DNA of 37,928 nucleotides from the NCBI GenBank assembly GCA_015485495.1, contig WFTL01000006.1:1-37928 (forward strand), given 5' to 3'. The stretch comes from Planctomycetaceae bacterium. GTDB lineage: Bacteria; Planctomycetota; Planctomycetia; Planctomycetales; Planctomycetaceae. The notes under the pieces were generated by a model, which saw only the letters and a program-made list of their open reading frames with translations, searched no databases and was not told the origin of the DNA. The translations under genes were made by a program, and so were the position numbers. How positions within the stretch are numbered: position 1 is the stretch's first letter; each line of letters opens with the position of its first letter. This document shows, piece after piece, positions 7,776-16,256 of this stretch.

Positions 7776-9431
7776 TCAGAACAGACGATTTCTCATCGTC
7801 GCCCCGCCGCTCAGATTGATCACTTCGAAGCCATGCTGCTTCAGGATGCGGCAGGCGATATGGGCCCGCGCTCCGACAGCGCAGGATACTGTCACCGGAC
7901 GTTCCGGATCCAGTTCCTCCAGACGTTCCCGCAGTTCGTCCACGGGGATGTGGATGACGGAATCCGTTCCGCCCAGCGGCTGCCGTTCCACTTCGGCCGC
8001 GGTGCGCACGTCGAGTACCTGGCGGCCCGACAGATCGGCGTCGGACCGTTCGAACGATTCCAGACGGTCGCATTCGTTTCCTGCCACGAAAGCCGCCAGG
8101 TGCACGGGGTCTTTGGCCGATCCGAACGGAGGCGCGTAGGCCAGATCGAGCCCGGCCAGATCGCGAATCGTGCCCTGGAAATGCATGGCGGTGGCAATCA
8201 CATCGATGCGTTTGTCCACGCCGGCTCCACCGACACACTGAGCCCCCAGAATGCGTTCGGTGTCCGGATCGTACACGACGCGCAGCGTGATCATTTCGGC
8301 TCCTGGAAAATAGCCGGCGTGATGCCGGGAAATGATCGTGGCGCTGCGAGCTGTCTGGTTCTGCCGCCGGGCAGCCGCTTCGGTCAGACCGGTCAGACCG
8401 GCGCTCACACCGAACACACGGACAATCGCGGTTCCCATTACCGGAGCCATCGGCTGACAGCGGCCGGTCGCCGCATGTTCCCCAGCCAGACGCCCGGCCC
8501 GATTGGCCGGACCGGCCAGCGGCACCCGCTGCGGGCTGCCTGTGGGACCATAGATGTATTCGCAGGCATCCCCCACGGCATAGATGTCCGGATCGCTCGT
8601 CTGCTGAAACGCGTTGGTGGCGATCCCGCCGGTCGGACCGATTTCCAGCCCGGCATCCTCCGCGAGCGACACGTTGGGGCGGACACCGATTCCCAGGATG
8701 ATCAGGTCCGCCGGGACGCTCGTACCGTTCTGCAGAACCACACCGACGGCGCGGCCGCTGTCATCACAGCGAATGGCATCCACGGCGGTGCCCAGGTGCA
8801 GCGCAACGTCCCGGTCCCGCAGTTCCTGTTCGATGATGCGGGCCATGTCGAAATCCAGCAGCGGCAGAACCTGCGGCTGCAGTTCGACCAGCGTTGTGGG
8901 AATGTCCCGGCGGGCAAGCTGCTCCACCATTTCCAGACCAATGAAACCGGCTCCCACGACCACGGCCGACCGCGTTTCCGTGCTGTCGACGATCGCTTTG
9001 ATCCGATCGGTGTCCTGCAGATTGCGCAGAGTCAGCACGTTGGGCGCGTCGACGTTGTCCAGTGGAGGCACGAAAGGCGATGCACCAGGCGCCAGAATCA
9101 GCCGGTCCCAGGACTGTTCCGTGATTTCGTCTCCACTGCGCACCCGCACGATGCGGCGTTCACGGTCGATGGAAATCACTTCCGAGTTCACACGGACATC
9201 GATCCGAAACCGCTTCTTCAGAAACTCAGGCGTGGCGACCAGCAGGGAACGGCGTTCCGGAATTTCCTCCCCGATGTAATACGGCAGACCGCAGTTGGCG
9301 AATGAGACATGTGCGTCCTTTTCGAACAGGATGATTTCGGCCTGTTCGTTCATGCGGCGGGCCCGAGTCGCTGCGGACGCCCCACCGGCCACACCGCCGA
9401 CAATCACGATCGTGGGTGAATGTTCTGTCAT
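7776..9431 (-). CDS. CoA-disulfide reductase-like FAD oxidoreductase fused to rhodanese
   Basis: 551 aa from the ATG at 9431, with AAGGA nine bases upstream; a GTG three bases earlier is also possible. Domains in order: FAD-binding fold (residues 8-16, VIVGGVAGG), redox-active Cys47 in SFANCGLPYY, NAD(P)H-binding fold around VVVGAGFIGLE, second FAD motif (YAVGDAC), a dimerisation domain, and a C-terminal rhodanese domain (about 460-551) with the active loop CAVGAR. A single Cys in the SFxNCGLPY context is the mark of CoA-disulfide reductases and NAD(P)H persulfide reductases; the fused rhodanese makes the persulfide/CoA-thiol role most likely. The protein is cytosolic, uses FAD and NAD(P)H, and would reduce CoA disulfide or CoA/glutathione-type persulfide, or polysulfide. 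The rhodanese Cys is present, so the domain should be active. Confidence 0.93.
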   Translation of the reverse strand: MTEHSPTIVIVGGVAGGASAATRARRMNEQAEIILFEKDAHVSFANCGLPYYIGEEIPERRSLLVATPEFLKKRFRIDVRVNSEVISIDRERRIVRVRSGDEITEQSWDRLILAPGASPFVPPLDNVDAPNVLTLRNLQDTDRIKAIVDSTETRSAVVVGAGFIGLEMVEQLARRDIPTTLVELQPQVLPLLDFDMARIIEQELRDRDVALHLGTAVDAIRCDDSGRAVGVVLQNGTSVPADLIILGIGVRPNVSLAEDAGLEIGPTGGIATNAFQQTSDPDIYAVGDACEYIYGPTGSPQRVPLAGPANRAGRLAGEHAATGRCQPMAPVMGTAIVRVFGVSAGLTGLTEAAARRQNQTARSATIISRHHAGYFPGAEMITLRVVYDPDTERILGAQCVGGAGVDKRIDVIATAMHFQGTIRDLAGLDLAYAPPFGSAKDPVHLAAFVAGNECDRLESFERSDADLSGRQVLDVRTAAEVERQPLGGTDSVIHIPVDELRERLEELDPERPVTVSCAVGARAHIACRILKQHGFEVINLSGGATMRNRLF

Positions 9432-10027
9432 CACCGGAATTCCTTACTGAATGAAGTCAGATGCACAACGGCAGCCGTCCTGCCGGGCAGCCAGGGTCAG
9501 ATTGATTGGTCTGTGCTGCCGGACAATCGAAGCAGAACAGGTCGACGGCGGACCGGCCCGGGCCGGTCATGTCAGAAAACGACGGTCTGCACAGAACATC
9601 ACGTTCTGCCGATGCGGTCCGACACGCCGGCAGCAGTTCCGAAAGCGCCGGTGTTGAGGGATGAACGAACCACATCGCAGCATCGGCTGCAGATATTCAG
9701 AAGCCACGCTGTCCGGTTCGGCACAGTCTTCGGTCGGACAGTCTTTTACCATCCGCCGGACCGGACGGCGGTTGAACAGACAAAACGGTACGAAATCCGG
9801 CCGCACCGCACGTCCCGATGTCCGCAGAGATGCAGAACTCTGCCGAAAGCTGTCTGCGATTCCGTCCGGCCGCTGTGCCGCGCTTTCACGCAATGAACGA
9901 TGCATCATGAATCGGTTTCCACGATGGCAGCATATCGCGATCTCCGCGGAATACCAGGCGACCAGGCAGTCGGACGTCCCGGTAAAAAACGAATGGACGA
10001 GCCGGCCTCAACCTTCGGGAGAACTGT
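9432..10027. other. 596-bp gap with an 18-bp perfect palindrome
   Basis: No frame here looks like a protein. The main structure is GACCGGCCCGGGCCGGTC at 9551-9568, an 18-bp perfect dyad with no spacer, about 120 bp upstream of the reductase start. It may be an operator or simply GC-rich sequence that happens to be self-complementary. No RNA gene was recognised. Confidence 0.35.
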
Positions 10028-11743
10028 TCAGTCGGCCGGCGATGCATCGGGAGACGGGTCGCCGGACGGGGCATCGCCCAGCCCCAGCTCCTGGACGGCG
10101 ATTTCGCGGATGCGGTATTTCTGAATCTTGCCGGTGACGGTCGTGGGAAAACGGTCGACGAATTTCCAGTACCGCGGCACCTTGAACCGGGCCAGGCGTT
10201 CTCCGCAAAAAGCCCGCAACTGATCTTCTGTGGCCGTTGTGCCGCTGCGCAGGCGAACCCACGCGAGCACCTGTTCTCCGTAGCGGGGGTCCGGAACTCC
10301 CACTACCTGAACGTCTTCAACGGCCGGGTGTGCGTACAGGCATTCTTCGATTTCGCGGGGGTAAATGTTTTCGCCGCCGCGGATGATCATGTCGGTCAGC
10401 CGTCCTGTGATGCGGTAGTATCCGTCGGGAGTCCGCACGGCCAGGTCTCCCGTATGCAGCCAGCCGTCTGAGTCGATTGCTTCGGCCGTTTTGTCGGGCA
10501 TGTTGTAATACCCGATCATGATGCCATGTCCCCGCCCGCAGAATTCTCCCTGTTCGTTGTCTCCCAGGACCTTCCCGGTTTCCGGATCGACGATGCGGGC
10601 TTCGCATCCGGGCAGCGTCCGCCCTACGGTTTCGGTTCGCAGTTCAATGGAATCGTCCGGACGGGTCTGCGTGATCAGAGGCGATGCTTCTGTCTGTCCG
10701 TAGCCGATCGTGATTTCCGATGCGCCCATGCGATGCATGACTTTTTTCATCAGTTCCACGGGGCACGCGCTGCCGGCCATGATGCCGGTCCGCAGTGAGG
10801 ACAGATCGAACGACGAAAATTCACTGTCTTCGAGCTGAGCGATGAACATCGTGGGAACGCCGTAGATGGCCGTGATGCGTTCCCTTTCGATGGCCGCCAG
10901 AACCTTTCGCGGATGGAATCCTTCCGACGGGAAGATCATCGCGGAGCCGTGCGTGACGCAGCACAGTGTTCCCAGCACACATCCGAAGCAGTGATAAAGA
11001 GGCACCGGCAGTCCCACTCGATCTGTTTCCGTGAGACGCTGACATGATCCGGCGTACCAGCCGTTGAGCAGAATGTTGCGGTGCGACAGCATGGCGCCTT
11101 TGGGGCTGCCCGTCGTCCCCGACGTGTACTGGATGTTGACAGGATCCGCTGCCGACAGACCGGATTCGGCTGCGGCCAGATGGTCCGGCGGAACGGAGTG
11201 TCCCGACTGCAGAAACTGTTTCCAGGACACCATTCCGGCTGTCGGTTCGCCGCGCAGCAGAATCACGTGCTGCAGCCGGGGGAACGTTCGGCTGGACAGT
11301 CTCTGCGGAGCCGGGGCATCGATTTCCGGACAGATTTCTCTCAGCGTGTCCACAAAGAAACTGTCGCGGAACTGATCGATCAGCGCCAGGCCGCGGATGT
11401 CGGCCTGCTGCAGCGTGTACTGCAGTTCGGCCGGACGGTATCCCGGGTTGATCGTGACCAGCACAACGCCGATCCGCGCGGTGGCGAACTGCAGAATGAC
11501 CCATTCCGGGACATTCGTGGCCCAGATTCCGAAATGATCACCGCGCTGAAAGCCCAGGTGCAGCAGGGCCCGGGCGGCCTGGTCGACGTGTTCGTCGAGC
11601 TGCTGCCATGTGAGCCGGACGCCCGGTTCGCAGAACACGCACGCATCGCGATCAGGAAACCGGCGGGCCGTTTCCCGCAGGACGTCGCCGATCGTCCGAC
11701 CGTCTACCCAGGGACGGTCCGCATCGTCGGATTTTGCTGCCAT
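10028..11743 (-). CDS. Acyl-CoA synthetase (AMP-forming)
   Basis: 571 aa, cytosolic, ANL superfamily. It activates a carboxylic acid to an acyl-adenylate and then to acyl-CoA. Visible motifs: P-loop-like A3 motif YTSGTTGSPKGAMLSH; GYGQTEASP (A5); HTGDLAV (A7) followed by GRLTDMIIRGGENIYP (A8 hinge); and the C-terminal catalytic Lys in TVTGKIQK (A10). Length and motif set are those of medium/long-chain fatty-acid or FadD3-like synthetases; the natural acid cannot be predicted. The product and the neighbouring CoA-disulfide reductase both concern CoA, but the 596-bp gap between them makes a shared operon doubtful. The protein ends in an acidic, disordered tail of Asp, Pro and Ser. Confidence 0.93.
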   Translation of the reverse strand: MAAKSDDADRPWVDGRTIGDVLRETARRFPDRDACVFCEPGVRLTWQQLDEHVDQAARALLHLGFQRGDHFGIWATNVPEWVILQFATARIGVVLVTINPGYRPAELQYTLQQADIRGLALIDQFRDSFFVDTLREICPEIDAPAPQRLSSRTFPRLQHVILLRGEPTAGMVSWKQFLQSGHSVPPDHLAAAESGLSAADPVNIQYTSGTTGSPKGAMLSHRNILLNGWYAGSCQRLTETDRVGLPVPLYHCFGCVLGTLCCVTHGSAMIFPSEGFHPRKVLAAIERERITAIYGVPTMFIAQLEDSEFSSFDLSSLRTGIMAGSACPVELMKKVMHRMGASEITIGYGQTEASPLITQTRPDDSIELRTETVGRTLPGCEARIVDPETGKVLGDNEQGEFCGRGHGIMIGYYNMPDKTAEAIDSDGWLHTGDLAVRTPDGYYRITGRLTDMIIRGGENIYPREIEECLYAHPAVEDVQVVGVPDPRYGEQVLAWVRLRSGTTATEDQLRAFCGERLARFKVPRYWKFVDRFPTTVTGKIQKYRIREIAVQELGLGDAPSGDPSPDASPAD

Positions 11744-11807
11744 CGACGAATTCCCAGAAGCGGTTCGCGTTTCGTCGGTCTATTGTTTCTGCGGACATCC
11801 GGCCGCG

Positions 11808-13148
11808 TCAATCCGGCCGGCGTTCCAGGGGGTTCGGTCCGCAGAACGGTTTCAGCATCGGGGACAGGAGCACCGCGAGGCCATGGGCGGCCGGCACATG
11901 GACCGCAAACAGCAGGGGAACCACGAAACGCCCTTCCACAGACCAGGTGGCAGCGATGGCCGATGCGTTGATCAGGTGCAGCAGCAGAATGACGCGGATG
12001 TCGCGCCGGCGGAAACCGGCAGCGGCCCCCAGCACGGCGGCTGTTGTGATCACCCAGGCGGTCAGGCTGCGCGGCCGGTATTCCTGGACGCACTTCCACA
12101 CAGCCAGCTCGACCGTCTGCCAGGGATGCTGTCGAATCCACCGGACGGCCCGCCGCCGGCTTTCGTCGGCCAGCATCCGTTCGGCGTCCAGACGTGTGGC
12201 CGGTTTCAACGGCAGTTCGCGTTTGAGTTCCTTCTGGGCTTCCAGAGTCCACACGCCGCGCTGCTGCACGGCGTGGTCGCTGAACCCGGCGTAAAGCTGC
12301 GTCATCCCCTGGGCTCCCAGCGGCATCATCCGCCCCAGAACAGTGATGTTGCGAATCGACCAGGGCAGCAGGCAGACCACGACACATCCCAGAAAGACGG
12401 CCGCATGGCCCAGGCGGCGTGTCAGTCGCACCGGCGGCTCGGGCGGAACGCTGCCTGTGAGACGATCGGGCCAGATCGTCAGCAGAGTCAGCCCCGGCAG
12501 CCACAGAACGAACATGGTTCGGTCCAGGATCAGCAGAGCGAACAGGATTCCCAGAGCGGCAAAGAGCCATCGGGACGAATCGGCTCGAATTCGGAACAGA
12601 ATGAGCGTGATGACTGTCAGCAGAAGCGCGGCCGTGGCTTCCGTAAGAATCGCCCGGCCGTACAACCGGATGCGCGTGTCCACCACAAGAAACAGGGCGG
12701 CGGCGGCCAGAACCACGGGCAGCCGGTATCGGCGGGACAGGTACCACACGAGCAGACCGCCGACGGCGGCCATCGCCAGCGCATTCCAGATCCGCGCCAC
12801 ATAGAACTGCCGGCCAAACAGACGGCTGGCGGCGCTGAGCAGAAACGGAAACAGAGGAGGCCGGTAGGTGACCGGTTCCGGAGGATCCGGAGTCGGTCCG
12901 GCCGCCGGCATGAGGTCCGGAAACGCCTCCCGGTACGGCTGACGAAATTCCGCGTCCTGGCCTCCTTCGGAAAACCCGTTCCCGCGACTCAGATTCCAGC
13001 CGATGATGTCGTAGGAAATTTCATCGCCGGTCGGAGACGGAGCCACATTGAGTCCGTATTCGACCGCATAGTGCGTGATCAGAACGACGGCGAAGACCAC
13101 ACCGGCGGCCACACCGAACCACCGGGCCCGACGATCGGCGTCAGGCAT
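11808..13148 (-). CDS. GT-C membrane glycosyltransferase (ArnT/PMT-like)
   Basis: 446 aa from the ATG at 13148, which has AGGCGG eight bases upstream; a GTG nine bases earlier lacks a spaced site. Multi-pass membrane protein: one helix at about 10-30, a first periplasmic loop with GDEISYDIIGWNLSRGNGF and RPPLFPFLLSAASRLFG, then about seven further helices and a soluble C-terminal part. The acidic pair after the first helix and the RPPLxP motif are hallmarks of the GT39/GT83 (PMT/ArnT) families, which transfer a sugar from a polyprenyl-phosphate donor to lipid or protein on the outer face of the membrane. Acceptor unknown. The gene follows the metallophosphoesterase gene by about 35 bp and is probably co-transcribed with it. 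Confidence 0.82.
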   Translation of the reverse strand: MPDADRRARWFGVAAGVVFAVVLITHYAVEYGLNVAPSPTGDEISYDIIGWNLSRGNGFSEGGQDAEFRQPYREAFPDLMPAAGPTPDPPEPVTYRPPLFPFLLSAASRLFGRQFYVARIWNALAMAAVGGLLVWYLSRRYRLPVVLAAAALFLVVDTRIRLYGRAILTEATAALLLTVITLILFRIRADSSRWLFAALGILFALLILDRTMFVLWLPGLTLLTIWPDRLTGSVPPEPPVRLTRRLGHAAVFLGCVVVCLLPWSIRNITVLGRMMPLGAQGMTQLYAGFSDHAVQQRGVWTLEAQKELKRELPLKPATRLDAERMLADESRRRAVRWIRQHPWQTVELAVWKCVQEYRPRSLTAWVITTAAVLGAAAGFRRRDIRVILLLHLINASAIAATWSVEGRFVVPLLFAVHVPAAHGLAVLLSPMLKPFCGPNPLERRPD

Positions 13149-13183
13149 ATCCGGCACCGCCTGCGTCGATATCGAACGGCCGG

Positions 13184-13930
13184 TCAGCGCCCTTCACGAA
13201 GCCGGTTGCCCAGAAAGTTGTCCAGATCGGGGATTTCGTAGATTTTGAGAGCCGTCCTGTCCACATCGTATTCGACTCGATGAAATTCCAGCACGTTGCC
13301 GTCGACGGTGACATAAGATGCCCGCGGGTCGTTGTCGCGCGGCTGCCCCACCGATCCGACATTGACCATGACCCGGGTGTCCCCCAGTTCCCAGCGGTAA
13401 TCGATTTCCTCCGGCGCACGGAATTCATGAGCTTCCGTGAACACTCCGGGAATATGCGTGTGTCCCTGGAAACAGTACTGAGGAATCTGGGCGAAGATTT
13501 TTTCCATCTTCACCTGATTGAACACGTCATCGGGGAACACGTATTCGTTGAGCGGATTGCGGGCTGATCCGTGAACGAAGATCGTTTTGCCGTCATCGGC
13601 TTCCGCCCGGCGTTCCAGTTCTCCGAGAAATTCCCAGCGTTCCGAAGCGTGTTCGTCGGTCGCATTTTCCAGAACCGAACGGGTCCAGAAAATCGCCCGC
13701 TCGGCACCGGCATTGAAACCTTCGGGGTCGAACAAAGCCGCCTGGTCGTGATTGCCCAGCAGGCACACGTCCAGTTCGCGGACCAGGTCGATGCATTCGC
13801 ACGGATTGGGGCCGTAACCCACGACATCCCCCAGACAGTAGATCTCGTCGACCGGTTTCGATCGAATGTCTGCCAGCACGGCTTCCAGGGCTTCGAGGTT
13901 GCCGTGGATGTCACTGATGATTGCTCTCAA
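13184..13930 (-). CDS. Calcineurin-like metallophosphoesterase
   Basis: 248 aa. The start is a TTG at 13930, chosen because GGAAGG lies nine bases upstream and the protein then begins [11 protein letters not shown], the family's usual first strand. All metal-site motifs are present: D-x-H (SDIHGN), GDVVGYG, GNHD, VHGS, and GHTH near residue 172. This is the YfcE/MJ0936-like class of small cytosolic di-metal phosphodiesterases. Substrates differ between members (cyclic nucleotides, phosphodiesters, bis-nucleoside polyphosphates) and cannot be assigned. It is the first gene of a two-gene unit with the membrane glycosyltransferase and divergent from hemC. Confidence 0.9.
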   Translation of the reverse strand: MRAIISDIHGNLEALEAVLADIRSKPVDEIYCLGDVVGYGPNPCECIDLVRELDVCLLGNHDQAALFDPEGFNAGAERAIFWTRSVLENATDEHASERWEFLGELERRAEADDGKTIFVHGSARNPLNEYVFPDDVFNQVKMEKIFAQIPQYCFQGHTHIPGVFTEAHEFRAPEEIDYRWELGDTRVMVNVGSVGQPRDNDPRASYVTVDGNVLEFHRVEYDVDRTALKIYEIPDLDNFLGNRLREGR

Positions 13931-14258
13931 CCCGATCTTCCTTCCGTCCCGCCCGGCCGATGCGTCCGCAGAATCGGAACGGTCGAACCTGATGTCCGCC
14001 GTTCACACCATCTTTTTGCCAGGGAAAGACGGCCGAGTCTAGGAGTGAATTGGACGTTGGGCAAGTTCAGCATGATCCGCTACCCTGCGTTCTTCCGACT
14101 GGAAATCCCGTCTGGTCAGGCCGGTTTCGTGTGTTCATCCGACCGGTGATTCCGCCGGGATCGGCCGTCCCGGCGGTCTGTCTGCCCGGTTTCCGGCGCC
14201 GCCCGCCGGATGATTTTCCGTTCCCGGTTTCCGTGGAACCTCTGCCTCCCCAAGCCCC
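13931..14258. other. Divergent intergenic region upstream of hemC
   Basis: 328 bp holding the promoters of hemC (plus) and the phosphoesterase (minus). TTGGAC at about 14049 followed by CATGAT about 15 bp later is the nearest thing to a plus-strand promoter, with a short spacer. No gene was recognised. Confidence 0.3.
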
Positions 14259-15185
14259 ATGCCGCTGATCCGCATCGCGACCCGAACCAGTCCCCTGGCC
14301 CGATGGCAGGCGCGTTTCGTCGCCGATCGTCTTGCTGCGTCCGCTGCGGACATTCGTGTGGAATTCGTGCCGGTCCGGTCGGGTGGCGACCGGGATCGCA
14401 CGACGGCCCTGAAGGATTTTGGGGGCATCGGAGCCTTCACGTCGGCCGTTCAGAATGAGCTGCTGGAAGGACGGGCCGACGTGGCCGTCCACAGCCTGAA
14501 GGATCTGCCCACCGAACCGGCGGAGGGACTCGTTCTGGCCTGCGTGCCGAAACGAGCTGCCTGCTCGGATGTCCTCATTCTTCCCGCGGACCGCCCTGTC
14601 ACGGCCGCCGGTCTGGATGTTCTGCCGCACCAGGGCCGTGTGGGAACCGGCAGCCCCCGCCGTCAGGCTCAGCTCCTGCATGCGCGTCCGGATCTGGTGA
14701 TGAAGGAAAACCGGGGCAACGTGGAAACACGCATCGCCCGTCTGGATGCCGGGGATTTCGACGCCATTGTTCTGGCAGAGGCCGGGCTGCAGCGCCTGGG
14801 ACTGACCGAACGCATCCGTGTGCGGCTGAATCCTCCGATCATGCTGCCGGCGGTGGGCCAGGGAGCACTGGGGATCGAATGCCGTTCAGACGATTCCCGC
14901 TGCCGCACGCTGCTGAAACATCTGATCGATGAACCGACCTGGCAGGCCGTGCGGGCCGAACGCCGTCTGCTGCATGCCCTGCGAGCCGGATGCCACGCAC
15001 CGGTGGGGGTCTACACGCAGTATGAAGATTCCGGTCGGACCCTGTCCCTGACCGCCGTGCTGCTCAGCCCGGACGGCCGTCGGCGTCTGGAAGCGACCGC
15101 CCGCGGTCCGGCCGAAAATCCGGAAGCCGTGGGCCAGGCGGCCGCCGACGATCTTCTGGCCGCCGGCGGAGACGATCTGCTGTGA
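14259..15185 (+). CDS. hemC: Hydroxymethylbilane synthase (porphobilinogen deaminase)
   Basis: 308 aa, the normal family length. It joins four porphobilinogen molecules into hydroxymethylbilane in the cytosolic haem pathway. Diagnostic residues: catalytic Asp82 in HSLKDLP (Asp84 in E. coli), the substrate-binding arginines in GTGSPRRQAQL and NRGNVETR, and Cys245 in LRAGCHAPVG, which carries the dipyrromethane cofactor (Cys242 in E. coli). It appears as a single-gene unit, facing away from the phosphoesterase and converging on the last gene of the BMC locus. Nothing in its sequence departs from an active enzyme, and no other haem gene is in the window. Confidence 0.97.
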   Translation: MPLIRIATRTSPLARWQARFVADRLAASAADIRVEFVPVRSGGDRDRTTALKDFGGIGAFTSAVQNELLEGRADVAVHSLKDLPTEPAEGLVLACVPKRAACSDVLILPADRPVTAAGLDVLPHQGRVGTGSPRRQAQLLHARPDLVMKENRGNVETRIARLDAGDFDAIVLAEAGLQRLGLTERIRVRLNPPIMLPAVGQGALGIECRSDDSRCRTLLKHLIDEPTWQAVRAERRLLHALRAGCHAPVGVYTQYEDSGRTLSLTAVLLSPDGRRRLEATARGPAENPEAVGQAAADDLLAAGGDDLL

Positions 15186-15198
15186 GGCCACGGCGGCC

Positions 15199-15213
15199 GC
15201 CCGCGAAACGGGC
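15199..15213. terminator. Possible hairpin between hemC and the BMC locus
   Basis: A 5-bp stem (GCCCG / CGGGC) with a CGAAA loop lies in the 37-bp gap between two convergent stops. There is no T-run. Position supports a terminator; strength does not. Confidence 0.3.
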
Positions 15214-15222
15214 TGCATCCCG

Positions 15223-16152
15223 TCAGCTTCCCAGCACTTTGTCGATCGTCTGACGCAGCACACTGCCGCTCCGCACCAGGGCGGCCTGTTCTTTCGCCCA
15301 CAGTTCCACTTCGATGTGTGTTCTCACCCCCCGCCGACCGACCACCGTGGGAACCGACAGACACACATCGCGCAGACCCCAAGCACCGTTCTGCAGACTG
15401 CTGACCGGCAGAATGCGGCCGGCGTCCAGGGCGATGCAGTGAATCACATCGGCGATGGCGACTCCCACGGCGAACCCGGCGCCTCCTTTGAGCCGAATCA
15501 CTTCCGCGCCGCTGCCGCGCGTCTGTTTTTCGATGTCTGCGATCAGGGCCGGAGTGACGCCGGGATACCGATCCAGCGGCAGTCCGGCGATCTGGGCCTG
15601 AGACCACACCGGGACCATGCTGTCGCCGTGTTCGCCCAGAATGGTCACGCTGACCTGAGTGGCGGGCACATCCAGCCGCATCGCCAGCAGACTGCGCAGC
15701 CGCGTCGTGTCCAGCGCCGTGCCCAGTCCGATGACCTGAGATGCCGGCAGCGGCAGTTCCTGAACGGCCAGGTACGTCAGCACGTCCACCGGATTCGACA
15801 CGACGAATACGATCGCATCCTGCCGCAGACCATGCTGCCGGATGTCTTCCAGAATGCTGCGGAACAGGGCGACGTTTCGGCTGATCAGATCCAGACGGCT
15901 TTCATCCGGTTTGCGCCGCAGGCCGGCGGTGATCACCACAACATCACTGTCCGCAACGTGCTCGGTGCTTCCCGACGAAATTCTCTGGTCGGCCGTCAGA
16001 GCCGCTCCGTGCAGCAGGTCCAGAGCCTGGCCTGCACAGAGATCCTGGTTGACATCGATGAGTGTGATATCGCGGACGATCCCGCCGGCCTGCAGGGCAA
16101 ACCCGGCACACGATCCGACCAGTCCGCCGCCGCCGATGATGCTGACTTTCAT
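15223..16152 (-). CDS. BMC-associated LDH/MDH-family dehydrogenase, LDH scaffold with Arg102
   Basis: 309 aa from the ATG at 16152 (AGAGG five bases upstream); a longer frame adds 30 residues with no family match. NAD-binding fold begins IIGGGGLVGS, and Asp33 after strand two points to NAD rather than NADP. Catalytic set: Asp148, Arg151 and His175 (Asp168, Arg171, His195 in LDH numbering), in GTALDTTRLR and ILGEHGDSMVPVWSQ, which are LDH-like. At the specificity position the loop reads AGLRRKPDESR: Arg80 stands where lactate dehydrogenases have Gln102 and malate dehydrogenases Arg102. By that rule oxaloacetate/malate is the better substrate guess. In PVM compartments a gene of this kind is thought to recycle NAD for the aldehyde dehydrogenase. 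No targeting peptide is visible. Last gene of the BMC locus, 104 bp after the aldolase. Confidence 0.93.
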   Translation of the reverse strand: MKVSIIGGGGLVGSCAGFALQAGGIVRDITLIDVNQDLCAGQALDLLHGAALTADQRISSGSTEHVADSDVVVITAGLRRKPDESRLDLISRNVALFRSILEDIRQHGLRQDAIVFVVSNPVDVLTYLAVQELPLPASQVIGLGTALDTTRLRSLLAMRLDVPATQVSVTILGEHGDSMVPVWSQAQIAGLPLDRYPGVTPALIADIEKQTRGSGAEVIRLKGGAGFAVGVAIADVIHCIALDAGRILPVSSLQNGAWGLRDVCLSVPTVVGRRGVRTHIEVELWAKEQAALVRSGSVLRQTIDKVLGS

Positions 16153-16256
16153 GGAATCCTCTGTCGCTGTTCCGGCTGCCGGGCAGCCGCTGCTGTCGAA
16201 TGGGAAATCGGCCGGCCGATCGGCCGGTGGAATCGGATGCACTCAGAAATCGGCCG

